Positions 32,671 through 44,625 of a stretch of 64,000 nt of DNA are shown piece after piece. The stretch's first letter is position 1. Every line of letters begins with the position of its first letter. The stretch covers positions 1,208,585-1,272,584 of the forward strand of contig NW_012236526.1 of NCBI RefSeq assembly GCF_000787575.1, written 5' to 3'. Origin of the DNA: Acytostelium subglobosum LB1 (lineage: Eukaryota > Evosea > Eumycetozoa > Acytosteliales > Acytosteliaceae). The position numbers and the translations under genes were made by a program. The notes under the pieces were generated by a model, which searched no databases, had not been told where the DNA came from, and saw only the letters and a program-made list of their open reading frames with translations.

Positions 32671-33571
32671 ATGGGTGGATTGGGAAAAGTGAAGTACACT
32701 CTGTCAGATAACTATCAAAACACAACACAAAGACATATAATGGATATTGAAAGGACTTCAATACTGTTGACCAAACAGAATGATATTCTATCAAGACTTG
32801 ATCAACTCAGTAAACGTCTAAACAACTTGACACCAAGTGATGAGATTACAAAGACACAACAACATGTCTCTGATTATGCAAAGTCAATCGATTTGAAGTA
32901 GGTAGTCAACATTGATCAATGCTCTCAATCAACATGTTGGTCTGACTCAACACAATGACAACAACATTCATTCATTCAGGAATGAATTAGTTCGAGTACC
33001 ATCACCTTATTATACATGGACATTGGAGCAGAGGGCATGCTACTTGGATGCACCATCACCAGATCATCTCTGCAAGAGTATTATAATGGAGAACATTGAC
33101 TGTGTCAACAGTGATATGTCTGATCCATTCAATAGTCGCTACTACCTGGTCATCATTCAGTACACGACCAAGATACAGAATCAAAAGGTGCTCAAGTTTG
33201 TCAAGTCATTGGGCAGTCAGAGTCGTCAGAGCAACCAGCCACTGTCAAAGGCAAACTATCGATTTACCTTGGCAACGAGTGAAGCATCACATCGTATGAC
33301 TGGCTTTGAGTACAATGCTGTCTGTCCAATTGCCACTATCGATCGCATACCAATAATCGTGTCCCAGGCGATCCTATCGCTGAAAAATCAAGTCGTATGG
33401 TTGGGAGGAGGAGAGACTGATCTCAAGCTGGTAGTGGACATCAACGAGTTCATCCAAAAGGTTCAAGACAATGCCAACAACAAAGTGTTTGTGGCCGATG
33501 TAACTTATGATACCACCTCCATCTCAGCATCTACGCCAAGCGATGAGACAACTACTACTGCAGACAGCTAG
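32671..33571 (+). CDS. Coiled-coil plus YbaK/aminoacyl-tRNA-deacylase-domain protein
   Basis: Two exons, join(32671..32897, 32980..33571), 272 residues. The N-terminal 75 residues form a coiled-coil-like helix (ILLTKQNDILSRLDQLSKRL). The C-terminal half has a YbaK/EbsC fold: YRFTLATSEASHRMTGFEYN, AVCPIATIDRIPIIVSQAIL and VVWLGGGETDLKLVVDI. The WxGGGExDxKL block is the family hallmark. Bacterial members hydrolyse mischarged tRNA in trans. Eukaryotic members with this coiled coil are poorly studied. It is divergent from the TPR gene, with 95 bp between start codons. Confidence 0.82.
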
Positions 33572-34319
33572 ACACACAGAGAGTTCAATAACACACAAAC
33601 TCTCTCTCACACAAACAACACTGATCACTCACCAATCAATCAGGTGTATTGGATAGATCACATGACCACCATTTACTCTCCCCCCATCCCAACACTCACT
33701 CAACTGATGTTGTATATCTTATTGGATGGTGGTGATGGTAAACGATTCATCAATGCGATGTCTAACATTATAATTAATATATATACATCCATTTGAGCTC
33801 ATGTCAATTCACTTGCTAACAATAGACCGTCTCCAATGTCACTTGGAATCAGTAACAAGTTGTTGTAAATCTTGTTCATTGAACAATACCACTTAATACA
33901 GGAGTAGCCAGTATGTCTCTGTCACTGACTCACCTTTATTATTATCATCCAACTCACTCACTCTATCTCTTTAATACTAAACTGATGTCTTCTTGCTCTC
34001 TACATGTCGTTGTCAGTGATATTATATCGATTGACATATAGACAGTGGAGCAGTCTGTGATCGATATATAAATAGACCTTAATATAATGTCAATGACGGG
34101 ACGGACACACCACAATACAACTCTTTATGGAGCATACCCAACTTGGTAGGTACTGGCACTGACATCCATCCTTACTTTGTTAAATGACAGGCTCCTCCAC
34201 AGTCTGTCTATACAATCATGGTTTAGTTTGGCGACGTCTTACTCAATCAATATATCAATATCAATCATATATACATACAAACATAAATAATAGTATAGTA
34301 GTCTCTAAGATCACAAGAA
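33572..34319. other. 748-bp spacer
   Basis: AT-rich with CACTCACT/ACTCAC-like simple motifs and TATATA stretches. No gene, RNA fold or mobile element seen; presumably the promoter of the Rac-like gene. Confidence 0.5.
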
Positions 34320-35161
34320 ATGATTTACATAAAGACTGTTATTGTTGGTGATGGTGCTGTTGGAAAGGTAATTAAATGATCAAATTACCCTAATACTGGC
34401 CATTCTATTAACCTAAACATTGAACTCTAATCACTATTTAGACATCAATGTTGATCAGATACACATCCAATTATATACCAACAGAGTACCAACCAACTAT
34501 ATTCGATAATTATTCGGCATTGGTCATGTATGAGAATAAACCATTCAACTTGGGTTTATGGGATACGGCCGGACAAGAGGACTTTGACAAGTTGAGACAC
34601 TTGAGCTATCCACACACAGATGTGTTCCTGCTATGCTATAGTGTTGTCAATCCAAACTCCTTCAAGAACTGTGTAGATAAGTGGATATCCGAGATAAAGA
34701 CTCACTCACCAGAGAGTCCAATCATCCTAGTTGGCACCCAGATGGACCTTCGCGAGAATGACCAAACCACAGAGAGGCTGGCCAAGTTAAACCTGGCGCC
34801 AGTATCTACGGAACAAGGTGAAGCACTGGCGGCCAAGTTGGGTGCAGCATACTTTTGTGAGTGTAGTTCACTGACAAAGAAAGGCCTGCATGAAGTGTTT
34901 GAAAAGGTGATCGAGGCATTCTTGGACAAGAACAGACGCTCACCAGAGTGTAGATATCCAGAGGGTGTGACATTCAAGTGTAATTATAACTCAACTGATG
35001 GATCATCTGCTGGAGGTGCTGGAAGTGGATCGACTGCTGTGTCTCCAAGGGAAGTAAAGAAGGCCAAGACTGCTGGAGCAGTTGCCAAATTTCAAACTAT
35101 ATACAAGACCATCAGGAGGTCTAAAAAGAGGTTATGTAATGCCATTTCAAGGCCTAAATAA
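34320..35161 (+). CDS. Rho/Rac-family small GTPase with basic tail and no CaaX box
   Basis: Two exons, join(34320..34367, 34442..35161), 255 residues; the intron follows the P-loop Lys. All G boxes are present: GDGAVGKTS, switch I PTIFDNYS, DTAGQEDFDKLR, TQMD in place of the usual TKxD, and ECSSLTKKG. The Rho-type insert region is also present. The C-terminus is about 60 residues longer than a typical Rac, Gly/Ser-rich then strongly basic (KTIRRSKKRLCNAISRPK). The only Cys is eight residues from the end, so there is no prenylation box. Dictyostelids have many atypical Racs controlling actin; I cannot name the paralogue. Membrane binding, if any, would rely on the polybasic tail. Confidence 0.93.
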
Positions 35162-35234
35162 AGTTATAGTAATGGATGGACAATGGATCACTCCATGACC
35201 ATCTTGATGTTTATATACATACACCATGTAGAGT

Positions 35235-36795
35235 TCAGTTGAACTGCCAATAATCTATACCCTCTCGTAGATTCAATGACTTTATGTTGTTCTCCAACTC
35301 CATGTTTGTTCGATCTAGTGCCACACATAGTATGAATGGTGGAGGTGCCTGAGAGAAGTGTACGATAGGTATCATGTGATTGGTGTAGGCTGCATTGTAC
35401 TTCTTGCCAATCTTGTTCACATCGACATCGCAGAATGCTGCCACTTTATCTTTGTTGGCATCAGAGAGCATTGTGAAGAACTTCTTGCCATCCCTGCCAG
35501 CACCCCATATCGAGAACTGTTGCCAGTTGCTAAGTACCCTACGCTCCAGATGCTCCAGTTTGATCTTGAACAACACCAGTCTATGTATCTGTTTGCTCAG
35601 ATTATCCGGATGGTATCTGTAGATCACTAATGGTTGATGGACCTTTCGCAACTGTCCGTCCTGGTCCAAGTGTCTGTGGAAGAATAATAGATCCTCAGGG
35701 ATTGGTCTACGAGGTTGAGATGTCGGTACCTGTTCACTGGTACCTGGACCAACAACACTGTATAGTCTAGAATAGACCTCTGGTGAAGGTTCTGTAAATG
35801 GTCCATTACGATCATAGACAGTACGCTTCATAAACCAGGTTGGTTGGATGATGGTACACTCGCGATATTGATGCAGATGCAGTTGTTCATTGTCCATACT
35901 ATTGCACCAGTTTGTGTATCGTGTTGATGAGCCATCTGGTATGCGTATAAAGTTGGCACCAACAATCAGATGCTTGTCAGCATTGTCCAAGCATTCCTTG
36001 AGCTGAAGATAAATTCTTTCACGGAACATTATATCGTCGGCATCCAATATACACAGGTATTGGCCATGTGAGTACTCAATTGACCTGTTACGAGCGTATC
36101 CACATCCACCACTTGTTAATTGTTGTTGTTGTTGTTGTTGTTGACTATCTGATTGATTATATGTCCTAGGATCAATCAAGTGTGGACATTTTGTATAATG
36201 GCTGTCCAGTAAAAGATTGTACTCTGTGATGCCATGTGTCTCCAATATATGCTGATGTGATCTCGCACCATTCAAAGAGATCATGATAGAGCAATGGCGG
36301 AACATACTGAACCATCTCTTTACACGATCATACGAGCCATCCTTTGTTTCAACAAGAGAGTGTTAGCGCTAACATGATGATTGAGTTTGAAAATAAGTTA
36401 CATACAGTGCTAACATCATCGTATATTGACAATTCAATGGGACCTTGATAGGTCTGTGCCAGTACCGAGAGCAATGTTTCATCGATAAAGGTGGCAGCAT
36501 TCTTCATACACAAACATACACTGACCAAGGGTAATGTATAATCCCGTTGTGTTATGATCGGTGACAGTAACAACTGTGATGCTAGTGGTAGTGTTGTTGT
36601 TGTTGTTGTATGTGATATATTGTTGTTATCATTATCTGTGAATGAGAGATTGATCTGTATTTGCTCGATTGATGGTTGTTGAACATGCTGATCGGAAAGA
36701 GAACCGACTTGTTCTGATCTGGTCAATCGCAAGACCAGACTATTATTATTAGGAGGTGGTTCATCGGCCACATTCAATCGTGAGTTCAAGTTCAT
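35235..36795 (-). CDS. b3gntl1: GT2 glycosyltransferase of the B3GNTL1 (queuosine-tRNA galactosyltransferase) family
   Basis: Two exons, complement(join(35235..36341, 36406..36795)), 498 residues. An N-terminal low-complexity stretch (Thr and Asn runs, about 90 residues) precedes a GT-A domain: LPLVSVCLCMKNAATFIDET, SIYDDVSTDGS, GYARNRSIEYSHG, the DxD-like CILDADDIMF, PTWFMKRTVYDRNGPF and IPEDLLFFHRHL. The C-terminal FSIWGAGRDGKKF, AAFCDVDVNKIGKK and LREGIDYWQF match B3GNTL1 throughout. B3GNTL1 has been identified as the enzyme that adds galactose to queuosine in tRNA-Tyr. A Gln run interrupts the domain near residue 190. No signal peptide is present, in line with a cytosolic enzyme. Confidence 0.85.
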
Positions 36796-37283
36796 TGTTG
36801 ATGTTGTCTTTGATTATTGTGATGAGGTCTCAATCAAAGTGAGAGATGGGATAAGGAGAGGTCAGGTAATGGGTGTGGTTGTTGGCTAACCCAATGTGCC
36901 GATCTTGATTCGCTTTGCGATAAGATTGTTGGGGTCGCTCTCCCAACAGATAATTTCAAATAAAACAAAATTTCAAAAGGCAAAAAAGGACCTATTTTGC
37001 GCGTTTTGCTGTTGGTTGATGACAATGGCATCCTCTCTAGAGGTAAGTCCCGCAAACCACAATTATACCCATATACATTTAATAATACAAATACATACAT
37101 ATACCGCTGGCGGAAGGACGTCACGTGTTCTTAAGAACCTATTTACTTTTGACACTATTTGTTTTCCAAACTTGTAATTTAAAGTTGATTCCAACTCCAA
37201 CGTTGATACAAACAGACAAACTAGACAGACAGAAAGAACAAACAAAACAGTTAATAGTGAGAGAGAGAGAGACAGTGATAGTA
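36796..37283. other. 488-bp divergent spacer
   Basis: Lies between divergent genes (glycosyltransferase and RhoGAP). AT-rich with a GAGAGAGA run just before the RhoGAP start. No supported gene; a bidirectional promoter is likely. Confidence 0.4.
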
Positions 37284-39917
37284 ATGTCTCTAAGTGATTC
37301 ATCAAATAGTTGGGATACTGGTGCTGTGGATGAAGATGGACAACCAAAGAAACTAAAGAAGAAGTTTGGTGACTTTTTGGGTAACTTTATGAAGAAGAGG
37401 TACGTCATCTAATATACATGTCCAAGTGTAACATGTCACTTTGATTGACGACGACGACGACTACAAACAAACTAACATTGACCATACAACTCACCACAAC
37501 CTGCCTGTAGACCATCACCAGATGACTTGAGAGAGAAGAATATATTGATGGCACCAAGCTCAGTGGCACCTCGAATTCAGCCATCAAGATTCGAATTGGA
37601 GAAGAATCTAAAGTCACCTCGAAAGGAAAGTGTCAGTCGAGGTGGTGGGAAGAAGAATAAGGACTTGTCGTTGAGGGATGATTCTTTGGGCGGTGGCTCC
37701 AACAGCGATAAGAATAAGACGGCATGGGAGACATTGAGAAACCTCGACTTTACGTTCTCAAAGTTCTCCTTTGGCAATGCTGTCGTACATCGTCTAAAGT
37801 TCCCTCAGTTTGGTCTGTCGCCCGATGAGTTGCAAGACCTCTATCCGGATCAACCAGATGGTATACCTCTTGTATTGACCAAGGGAATGGAGTATCTAAA
37901 GTCACGTATGTATATTGATGTTGAAGTTTGAGTTGACCACAATGGACATGTCTGACTAATCAATCATACAACGACCAAAATATATATATAGACTTGGACA
38001 CTGAAGGATTATTCAGAGTCAATGGTAGTAATAAGGATATAAGCATGCAAAAGTTTAAGATTGAGGATGGCGACTTGAGCTTTGAAGGTGTCGACAATCC
38101 ATATTGTGTATGTGGATTGATATCTACATTCTTCAAGGAGCTTCCACAGCCACTTATACCATGCGACAGGTATAACGAGGTCATAGACATTGTTCGTATG
38201 TATTAACTCTTCCGAGGATAGCATTTTGGGATCTCATACTCATCCAATCAATCAATCTACCAAAATAGGTAATCCTGATGAGAGTGAACAGAACATAGTT
38301 ATCAAGTTAAGACAGTTGGTGTTGAGTATTCCTCCTTCACATCTGTGTATTCTAAAGAAGTTGATCGAGTTCTTGTCTTTGGTCGAATCACACAAGGATA
38401 AGAATAAGATGAACTCTGATAACTTGGGCATCGTGTTTGGTCCAACACTCATTCGTGATCCAGAGTTCAAGGACATCAGTGCTGGATTGGTCAACTTGAA
38501 GCTACAGTCCTACGTGATCAAGTACATGATCGACTTTTACAACCCCATCTTCAAGAGCATGGAGGTGAAGAGCGCCTACAGGAAGTCGATGGTGGTGCAG
38601 CCACCAAGGGACACGTCGTCCATCGATTATCTGGACCCAGCCTCTATCGATGACAAACGCGAGTCGGTTCATATCATTGCCAATGGATCGCAGACCGTGC
38701 GTCCGAGACCACCACCTCGCCGCACTGGAACCATCCTACTAAGTCCGCGACAGGACTCATCAGACATGTACAACAACAATAATAATACCAACAACAGCAC
38801 ACTCACCAGACCAATGTCACGTATATTCAATCCAGAGGTGCTGGATTCACCGATTGTAGCTCCAGCCAATTGTCCCAAGCCTCCACCCAAACCTCCAACA
38901 AGGAAACCAACACTTATCAATCCAATGCCAATCAAGACAAATGTAACAACAACAACAACAACAACTACAACATCAACAACACCTACACCTACCAAAAGCG
39001 CACCTGTATCAATAGCCAACACTACCAATAGGTTTGGACCTTCAACAACAACTACCAAGGCATCCCCACCCCTTTCCACTTCACCATCGTCCGATAGCAG
39101 TGCGATCAAGACCAAGCCCCCTCCTCCAAAGAGAACATACCTGCTTGACTCTCCCAACCTCGCTCCTCAACTGACTCGATCAAACACAATATCTACATCC
39201 ACTCCTATATCATTCAGTCTCTCTGGCACAAGTACAACGACAGGTGGTGGCATTGGCACTCCTCATCGATTGGACAAGCCACCCAACAAACCTCCACCCA
39301 ACCCTCAGGACTACAAGTACAAGACGACACCATCTCCACAGACCAAACAAATTTCACCTCCCCTTCAACCGGCATCCTCTTCATCCACAACGACGACGAC
39401 GACATCTCTCTCGGCACCACCAACCGTGGAGCCAGTTAGAAAGAGGGTCCAATTTGGGACCACAACAACATTATCTTCATCTGGAGAGACCAAGCTAAAG
39501 GTACCCGATAGCTCTGCAACAACAACTGTAGTACCACCCAAATCAACAACCTCAACTACCCCTTTAAAGTCATCTGATCCAGTGACTACAGGGACACAAA
39601 CCAAAGGTCCAACTGTCTCCTTGTTGACAACAACAGCACCCAAGTCAAACTCATACATCAAGTTCACATCAACAACAAGTGGATCCAACGACTCCACCAA
39701 CGACGCAAAGAAACAATTTACAACACAACGAACGTCCAAGTCTGACATGAATCTCTCGACTAGGATTGAGGATAAGGTGTCTTCTTCGCCACCAAAGTCC
39801 ACTGTGGCAGCAACAGGTAGTTTGTTCGAAAAGACCAACTTTAGAACATTCCAGCCACTACGTGTGTCACCAGACCTGAAGCCTACAACAGGAGTGTCAA
39901 CGCCAGCCAAGAAGTGA
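37284..39917 (+). CDS. RhoGAP-domain protein with long low-complexity tail
   Basis: Four exons, join(37284..37399, 37511..37905, 37992..38195, 38269..39917), 787 residues. The RhoGAP domain spans about 115-330: GIPLVLTKGMEYL, the arginine finger in TEGLFRVNGS (Arg about 179), YCVCGLISTFFKELPQPLIP and MNSDNLGIVFGPTLIRDP. From residue 380 to the end the chain is Pro/Thr/Ser-rich, with PPPRR, PPPKPP-type SH3-ligand motifs and Thr runs. The family speeds GTP hydrolysis by Rho/Rac GTPases. It could act on the Rac-like protein encoded 3 kb upstream, but nothing specific links them. It is convergent with the FtsX-like gene (100 bp). Confidence 0.93.
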
Positions 39918-40017
39918 AATTTCCCTTCTGTCCTTTTCACTCAAAAGTGTACCATTACAAGTCGAAACCAATAAATCAAACTACTACATCAACTTCCTTT
40001 TAGATACACTTGTAAGT

Positions 40018-43000
40018 TTATTTACCCTTTAGTACGGATGCGATTGGTCTCACAGAGTACTCCTTGGAGGCTTGATGGGAGACAACGATTGCCATGATGA
40101 TTGATGCTCCAAACACGCCAAAGAACCAAAAGTATGGGAACTGGAAGGAGAATGGAAGCTGGGTGAACAGGTCGAACTGCAGAGTCAATGTGACCGCTAC
40201 GCCCAGACCGATGAGAAGGCCCAAAATGACTGAGCAAAAGATAAGCACCAGTGATTCGTAGATATAGATGCGTTTGACTTGGAAAGCAGTTAGACCGATG
40301 GCACGAAGCACTCCAAACTCCCAAGAGTTCTCGTGGATGTTGGAAGAGAATGATACCCAGAGCATGAAGAAGCACAGTATGATCGACGTGATTGAAACGG
40401 TGTAGAAGAAGATATTCAACAAAGTGATGGCAGTGTCGGTCGTTTCCAGAAGGAAGGCTGTGTCTAGTACTTGTACAGTGTTGGACTTGATAAAGTTCTT
40501 AATGCCATTGACCACAAACTCTCGGCCCGACTGATCAGTGCCAGCCTTTAGTCGCACAAGCAATTTAGACTTGGGAATTTGGTTGGGCACGATGGCGCTG
40601 CCGTCTACAGTGGAGTTGGCTATGATTTGAAGTGTTTGATTGAACTGTTCCATGTTGATGAGAACAGGCGAGCGGAAGACAGTAGCTGAGTAGCTGGAGA
40701 AGAAGAAAGCTGGGAACATGGATACCATTGATTGGGGCTTGCCTAGAAGACTGATCGTGGCTGAGCTACCGTCGGCAACCTTCTTGTACTCAACGTCAAT
40801 GTTGAAGGGTGTGTCGGTGGTGGCACCAACATAGAGTCTGAATGCATTGGATATGACCATGTCTGTGTAGTTTACATAGATGTAATCGTTGGGGATTACA
40901 GTCTCGCCCACCCAGTTATAGAACTGACTGTTGTTGGAGATGACAGATGGTGGAGGGCTGATAACACCGTTGGGATCATCAGGGATGGTGTCTCGGTGAG
41001 CATTGCTGTAGAGACTCTGTACGACATCGGGTTTGTTACCAATCTTTGGGAAACTGAGTCGACTGTTGGTCTCTTTTACGTTGTAAAAGTCGATGAATGC
41101 AGTCTGAAGTAGATTCTTTTCCACGCCATAGATACGCACTGGAGCCGATGGGTAGTGTGCCAAGGTGTTAAGGTTGGTTGATCTGATGTTCATAACCTTA
41201 TCCAGTGGGAATGTGACGAATGAGTATCCATCTACGGCGGTCGTCTTGCTATTGTTGACGATCTCATTGTCCAAGAAGGCACGGATGTCATCCTCTGGTA
41301 TGGGGAACTTTGAGTTGTAAGAGAGAACGGCAATGTCTGATCCAACGCCCAGTTTGACCAACTCTTGAATGTTGTGACCTTGCAGTTTGAAGACACAGCC
41401 AGTGAAAATGATGAACGTCAAACAGATGGTGAACATGGTCGTTGTCTTTGAGTTGCGAGATGAATGGGATGAAAGGTTCTTGCGCACCATTCCATAGAGG
41501 TTACGTCGATCAGGGCCCCAGATCATCAAGAAGGTAATGAAGCGTTCAAGTAGCGATTGCAGTGCTTGTGCCAGCATTGCAAGTCCAAAAAGCATGCCAA
41601 GTAGGATACCTGTGAGGATGCCAAAGAAGAGCGACATGTTCATGAATGTGAACGAGTATGGGATAAGGTAGTATACCGTGAAGCCGACGACGACAGACAG
41701 GATGGACAGCACAGTCTGCAATGGGTCAAAGCCGACCTCTTCCAACTTCATGATCTTGACCATAGTTTCATTCTTGACCTGGTGATAGACGTCGAGGGCG
41801 TCACGCAATGTACGACTGAGAGCTCGCTGGATTGGGGCAATGTTGGCTAGGATTGGCAGACAGAAGCCCATTAGGGCACCAGACAACACCGCAACAGTGT
41901 AGTATGTAAGGTTGACGGGCAGGATTGCGAATTGGTAGACAAAGTGAGCTACAATTGCAAAACACACCCAGCCAAAGAGGAGCCCAAAGAGGATGCCTGG
42001 AATGCTAAAGTAGAGAGCCTGGGTCAACAGAAGAATGATGAGAGAGTAGTGGCGCATGCCCTGTGCTCGCAGCATTCCGTATTCAAAGGTCTTGCCCTCG
42101 ACATCGCTCAGCAGCAGACTGTAGATCATGAGTGCACCAAGCACCAGTAGTACTGCGGCCACACAATTAAAGATCTGATCTAATGAGAGCCTTGTATAAC
42201 GGAACATGTACAATGCAGAGGACAGGGGCGTTGTGTAAAGTGCCTGATAGTTGTAGCCAATATACATTGCCACCTGATTGGTGAAGGCGATCATTGATTT
42301 CTTTAGATCATCATCACTGGATGTGTATATCTTTACACGATTCTGTAACATGACTACTGGTGTCATTGAGTATTCCTGTTTGAAGAGTGATGTTAGTGTA
42401 TTTGGTCCTAGAAGGAGACGGCAGAGGTGTACTTACATTGAGATTGAAATTGGTGGCGAACGTTTTTAGATTGGACTGCATGACATTGATCTGATTGATC
42501 AATTGAGTGACGTTGATCTGTGGATAGGCAATGGGCACTACAACCTTTAGGAGACTTTCAATGAAAGTGAGGTTCTGACTTGTCTTTTGGTAGATCTCCA
42601 TGAATCGATCGCGTAGAACCTCATTCACAAAGGCACTCTCCAACACGGCAACATTACCCAATGACGAGGGATACTTTCCACCTGGTGAGTCAATGCCATC
42701 AACGACCACCAGCTGTCTATCAATAATGAGCTGCTGTCTGATCATGCCGTAGGTGTTCTGAATGACTACGTATGGGTACAAGGTCTTGCCGTCACTGCTT
42801 ATACCATCACCCAGAAGTTCCTTAAGTTGCTGTACAATGTTTGGATCGCTGAACGAGAGAATGGTGACGATTGGTCCAATGTTGATCTGGTTCATTATCG
42901 GTCCACCAGTGATATTTGAGATCATCGCTTCGATGTAGGCCAGAGTGGGAATCGAGTCAACAGCGCCCATGCGTTCCATTACATCTACAAAGTCGACATG

Positions 43001-44284
43001 CATATTGACTGTTTGATTCTTGTTTGGTTCCACCTGAAGACGACGAAGGAAGGCGCTGGAGAAGTGTGCCTGGTTGCCAATGAGTGGAGGTAAGTTCCAA
43101 CCACGGCCCAAACCAAGCTGTTTCTCTAGTGTTGAGTTGATGACGAGCATAATCAAAGAAGATGTGATGTTGGTCACTGGTGATTGGATGTCACCGATCG
43201 TTGTCCAGCGAGGTGCTACGCCGTGAACCATATCTGCGTTGCTCAGCTTTTGGGTGAGCATTGTAGAGTTGATGAGGAAAGGTGAAAGACTGAATTTGCT
43301 CAGTGCATCGAGAGGAGAGGGAGTTGGTGCGGTAAGGCCATGTGTTGCTTGCAGAGTGGAGTTGGTGGTAGTGAATGAGGTTGGGTCGCCCGTCAGTACC
43401 AGGTCGAGTTCACCGGCCTGGTCCTCTGACAACTTGAGGAATACTACAGGTGAGTTCTGAATCAGGTTCTGTAGGAATGAGATAAAGGTGACCACGAGTA
43501 ATACGGTGATAAGACCCATGACTATGCTCTTGACGTTCTTCTTGCTGCTGTTATGTACGTAGCGCATAGCTACATTGACATCTGCCATCAAAGTGTAGCG
43601 AACAAAGTGCGTGGCCGCCTTTAGTGAGCTCCCAATCGACTGGGGTATGGATTGGCTGACAGCCGAACGACGTCTACGGGTGGCCGCAGAACTACGTCTG
43701 TAAAAGGGACTGCGTCGGCCCAGACTATCATCGTCATCACTGTCATTCCTGAGAGTTGGATCTATCTTGCTAAGTTGTTGGTACTTGACGTTGGAGGTGC
43801 CACTAGTACTGATTCCAAGGCCTCTGCCACCTCCATTACCGCTACTTAGTGTGTTGGCAATTGTTGTCCGCAGTCCATCAATTGATGAGGTCAAAGGCAT
43901 GGAGTCATTGTTTGAGCCACTATCATCGCTTCCATCATCATCATCGTCGTCGTCGTCATCACCATTATTTATCGTCAGGATTGCATTATTCCTTATTGTA
44001 TTCTTTTTCTTCTTCTTCTTGTTTGTGTTCAGCAATGACCTTGAACTATTGATACTACTGTTTGATGATGTTGTCGTTGTAGAAGATGTGTAGGCCAACT
44101 GATTGAGCTCAACTACATTTGTAAAGTCATCCTGATGTACTGTATCTATTCCTCCAGAGTATCTTGCATCAACAATGTGTTGCTGATCACTAATGACACT
44201 CGAGTGTTTGTGATGTGGTGTGTGTGTAAGTGTCAGTGAAGTGAACGAGAGAGAGGAGAGAGAGGAAAATACCACATACCTCAT
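40018..44284 (-). CDS. Large membrane protein with two FtsX-like permease domains
   Basis: Exons complement(join(40018..42375, 42437..44189, 44280..44284)), about 1371 residues. The first coding exon would be only ATGAG, since gtatgt follows and the frame resumes at AG|TGATCAG. The 90-nt intron is a multiple of three and open, so a retained form would add about 30 residues. The N-terminus (about 260 residues) is Asn/Ser/Asp-rich and cytosolic. One membrane segment (MGLITVLLVVTFISFLQNL) leads to a large outer domain, then an FtsX-type membrane block (LLVLGALMIYSLLLSD, EYGMLRAQGM). A second outer domain and a second FtsX block follow (SWEFGVLRAIGL, near the C-terminus). This is the MacB/LolC permease layout without an ATPase domain. 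Substrate unknown. Confidence 0.85.
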
Positions 44285-44378
44285 TGTATATTAATATATG
44301 TACTAAATTATATAAATTAACAAATAGTGTTAAAGTTGTAACAATACATGTATCAATGTGACTTTGATCTTGGTGATT

Positions 44379-44498
44379 ATGAATGACCTGTCATTGAAGC
44401 AGATTCTAAATGCTTTGGTTCAACCAACTGATTTTCGCACCCCGACACAGGTGCAATCGTTGCAACCTCACAACTCCATAGTGGTGGTCCTCACATAA
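44379..44498 (+). CDS. Tiny reading frame of 39 codons in a spacer
   Basis: In the 341-bp gap between two minus-strand genes, ATG 44379 opens a 39-residue frame (MNDLSLKQILNALVQPTDFR, ending SIVVVLT). It is less AT-rich than its surroundings and coding-like. It may be a remnant first exon or chance. No homologue recognised. Confidence 0.2.
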   Translation: MNDLSLKQILNALVQPTDFRTPTQVQSLQPHNSIVVVLT

Positions 44499-44625
44499 TG
44501 TCCACCTTGGACCATTCGCTTTGGAATTGAAGTGAAAGAATACTACTACTTAAGTGATATTTATTTATGTACAACATCTCCATTAATGATACAGAGACAA
44601 CAACAACAACACCTAGACAATCCAA

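Noticed and set aside
38669-39940. Long minus-strand frames opposite the RhoGAP tail
   Set aside because: Val/Gly-rich translations of the complement of Thr/Pro repeats; no start context and no domain.
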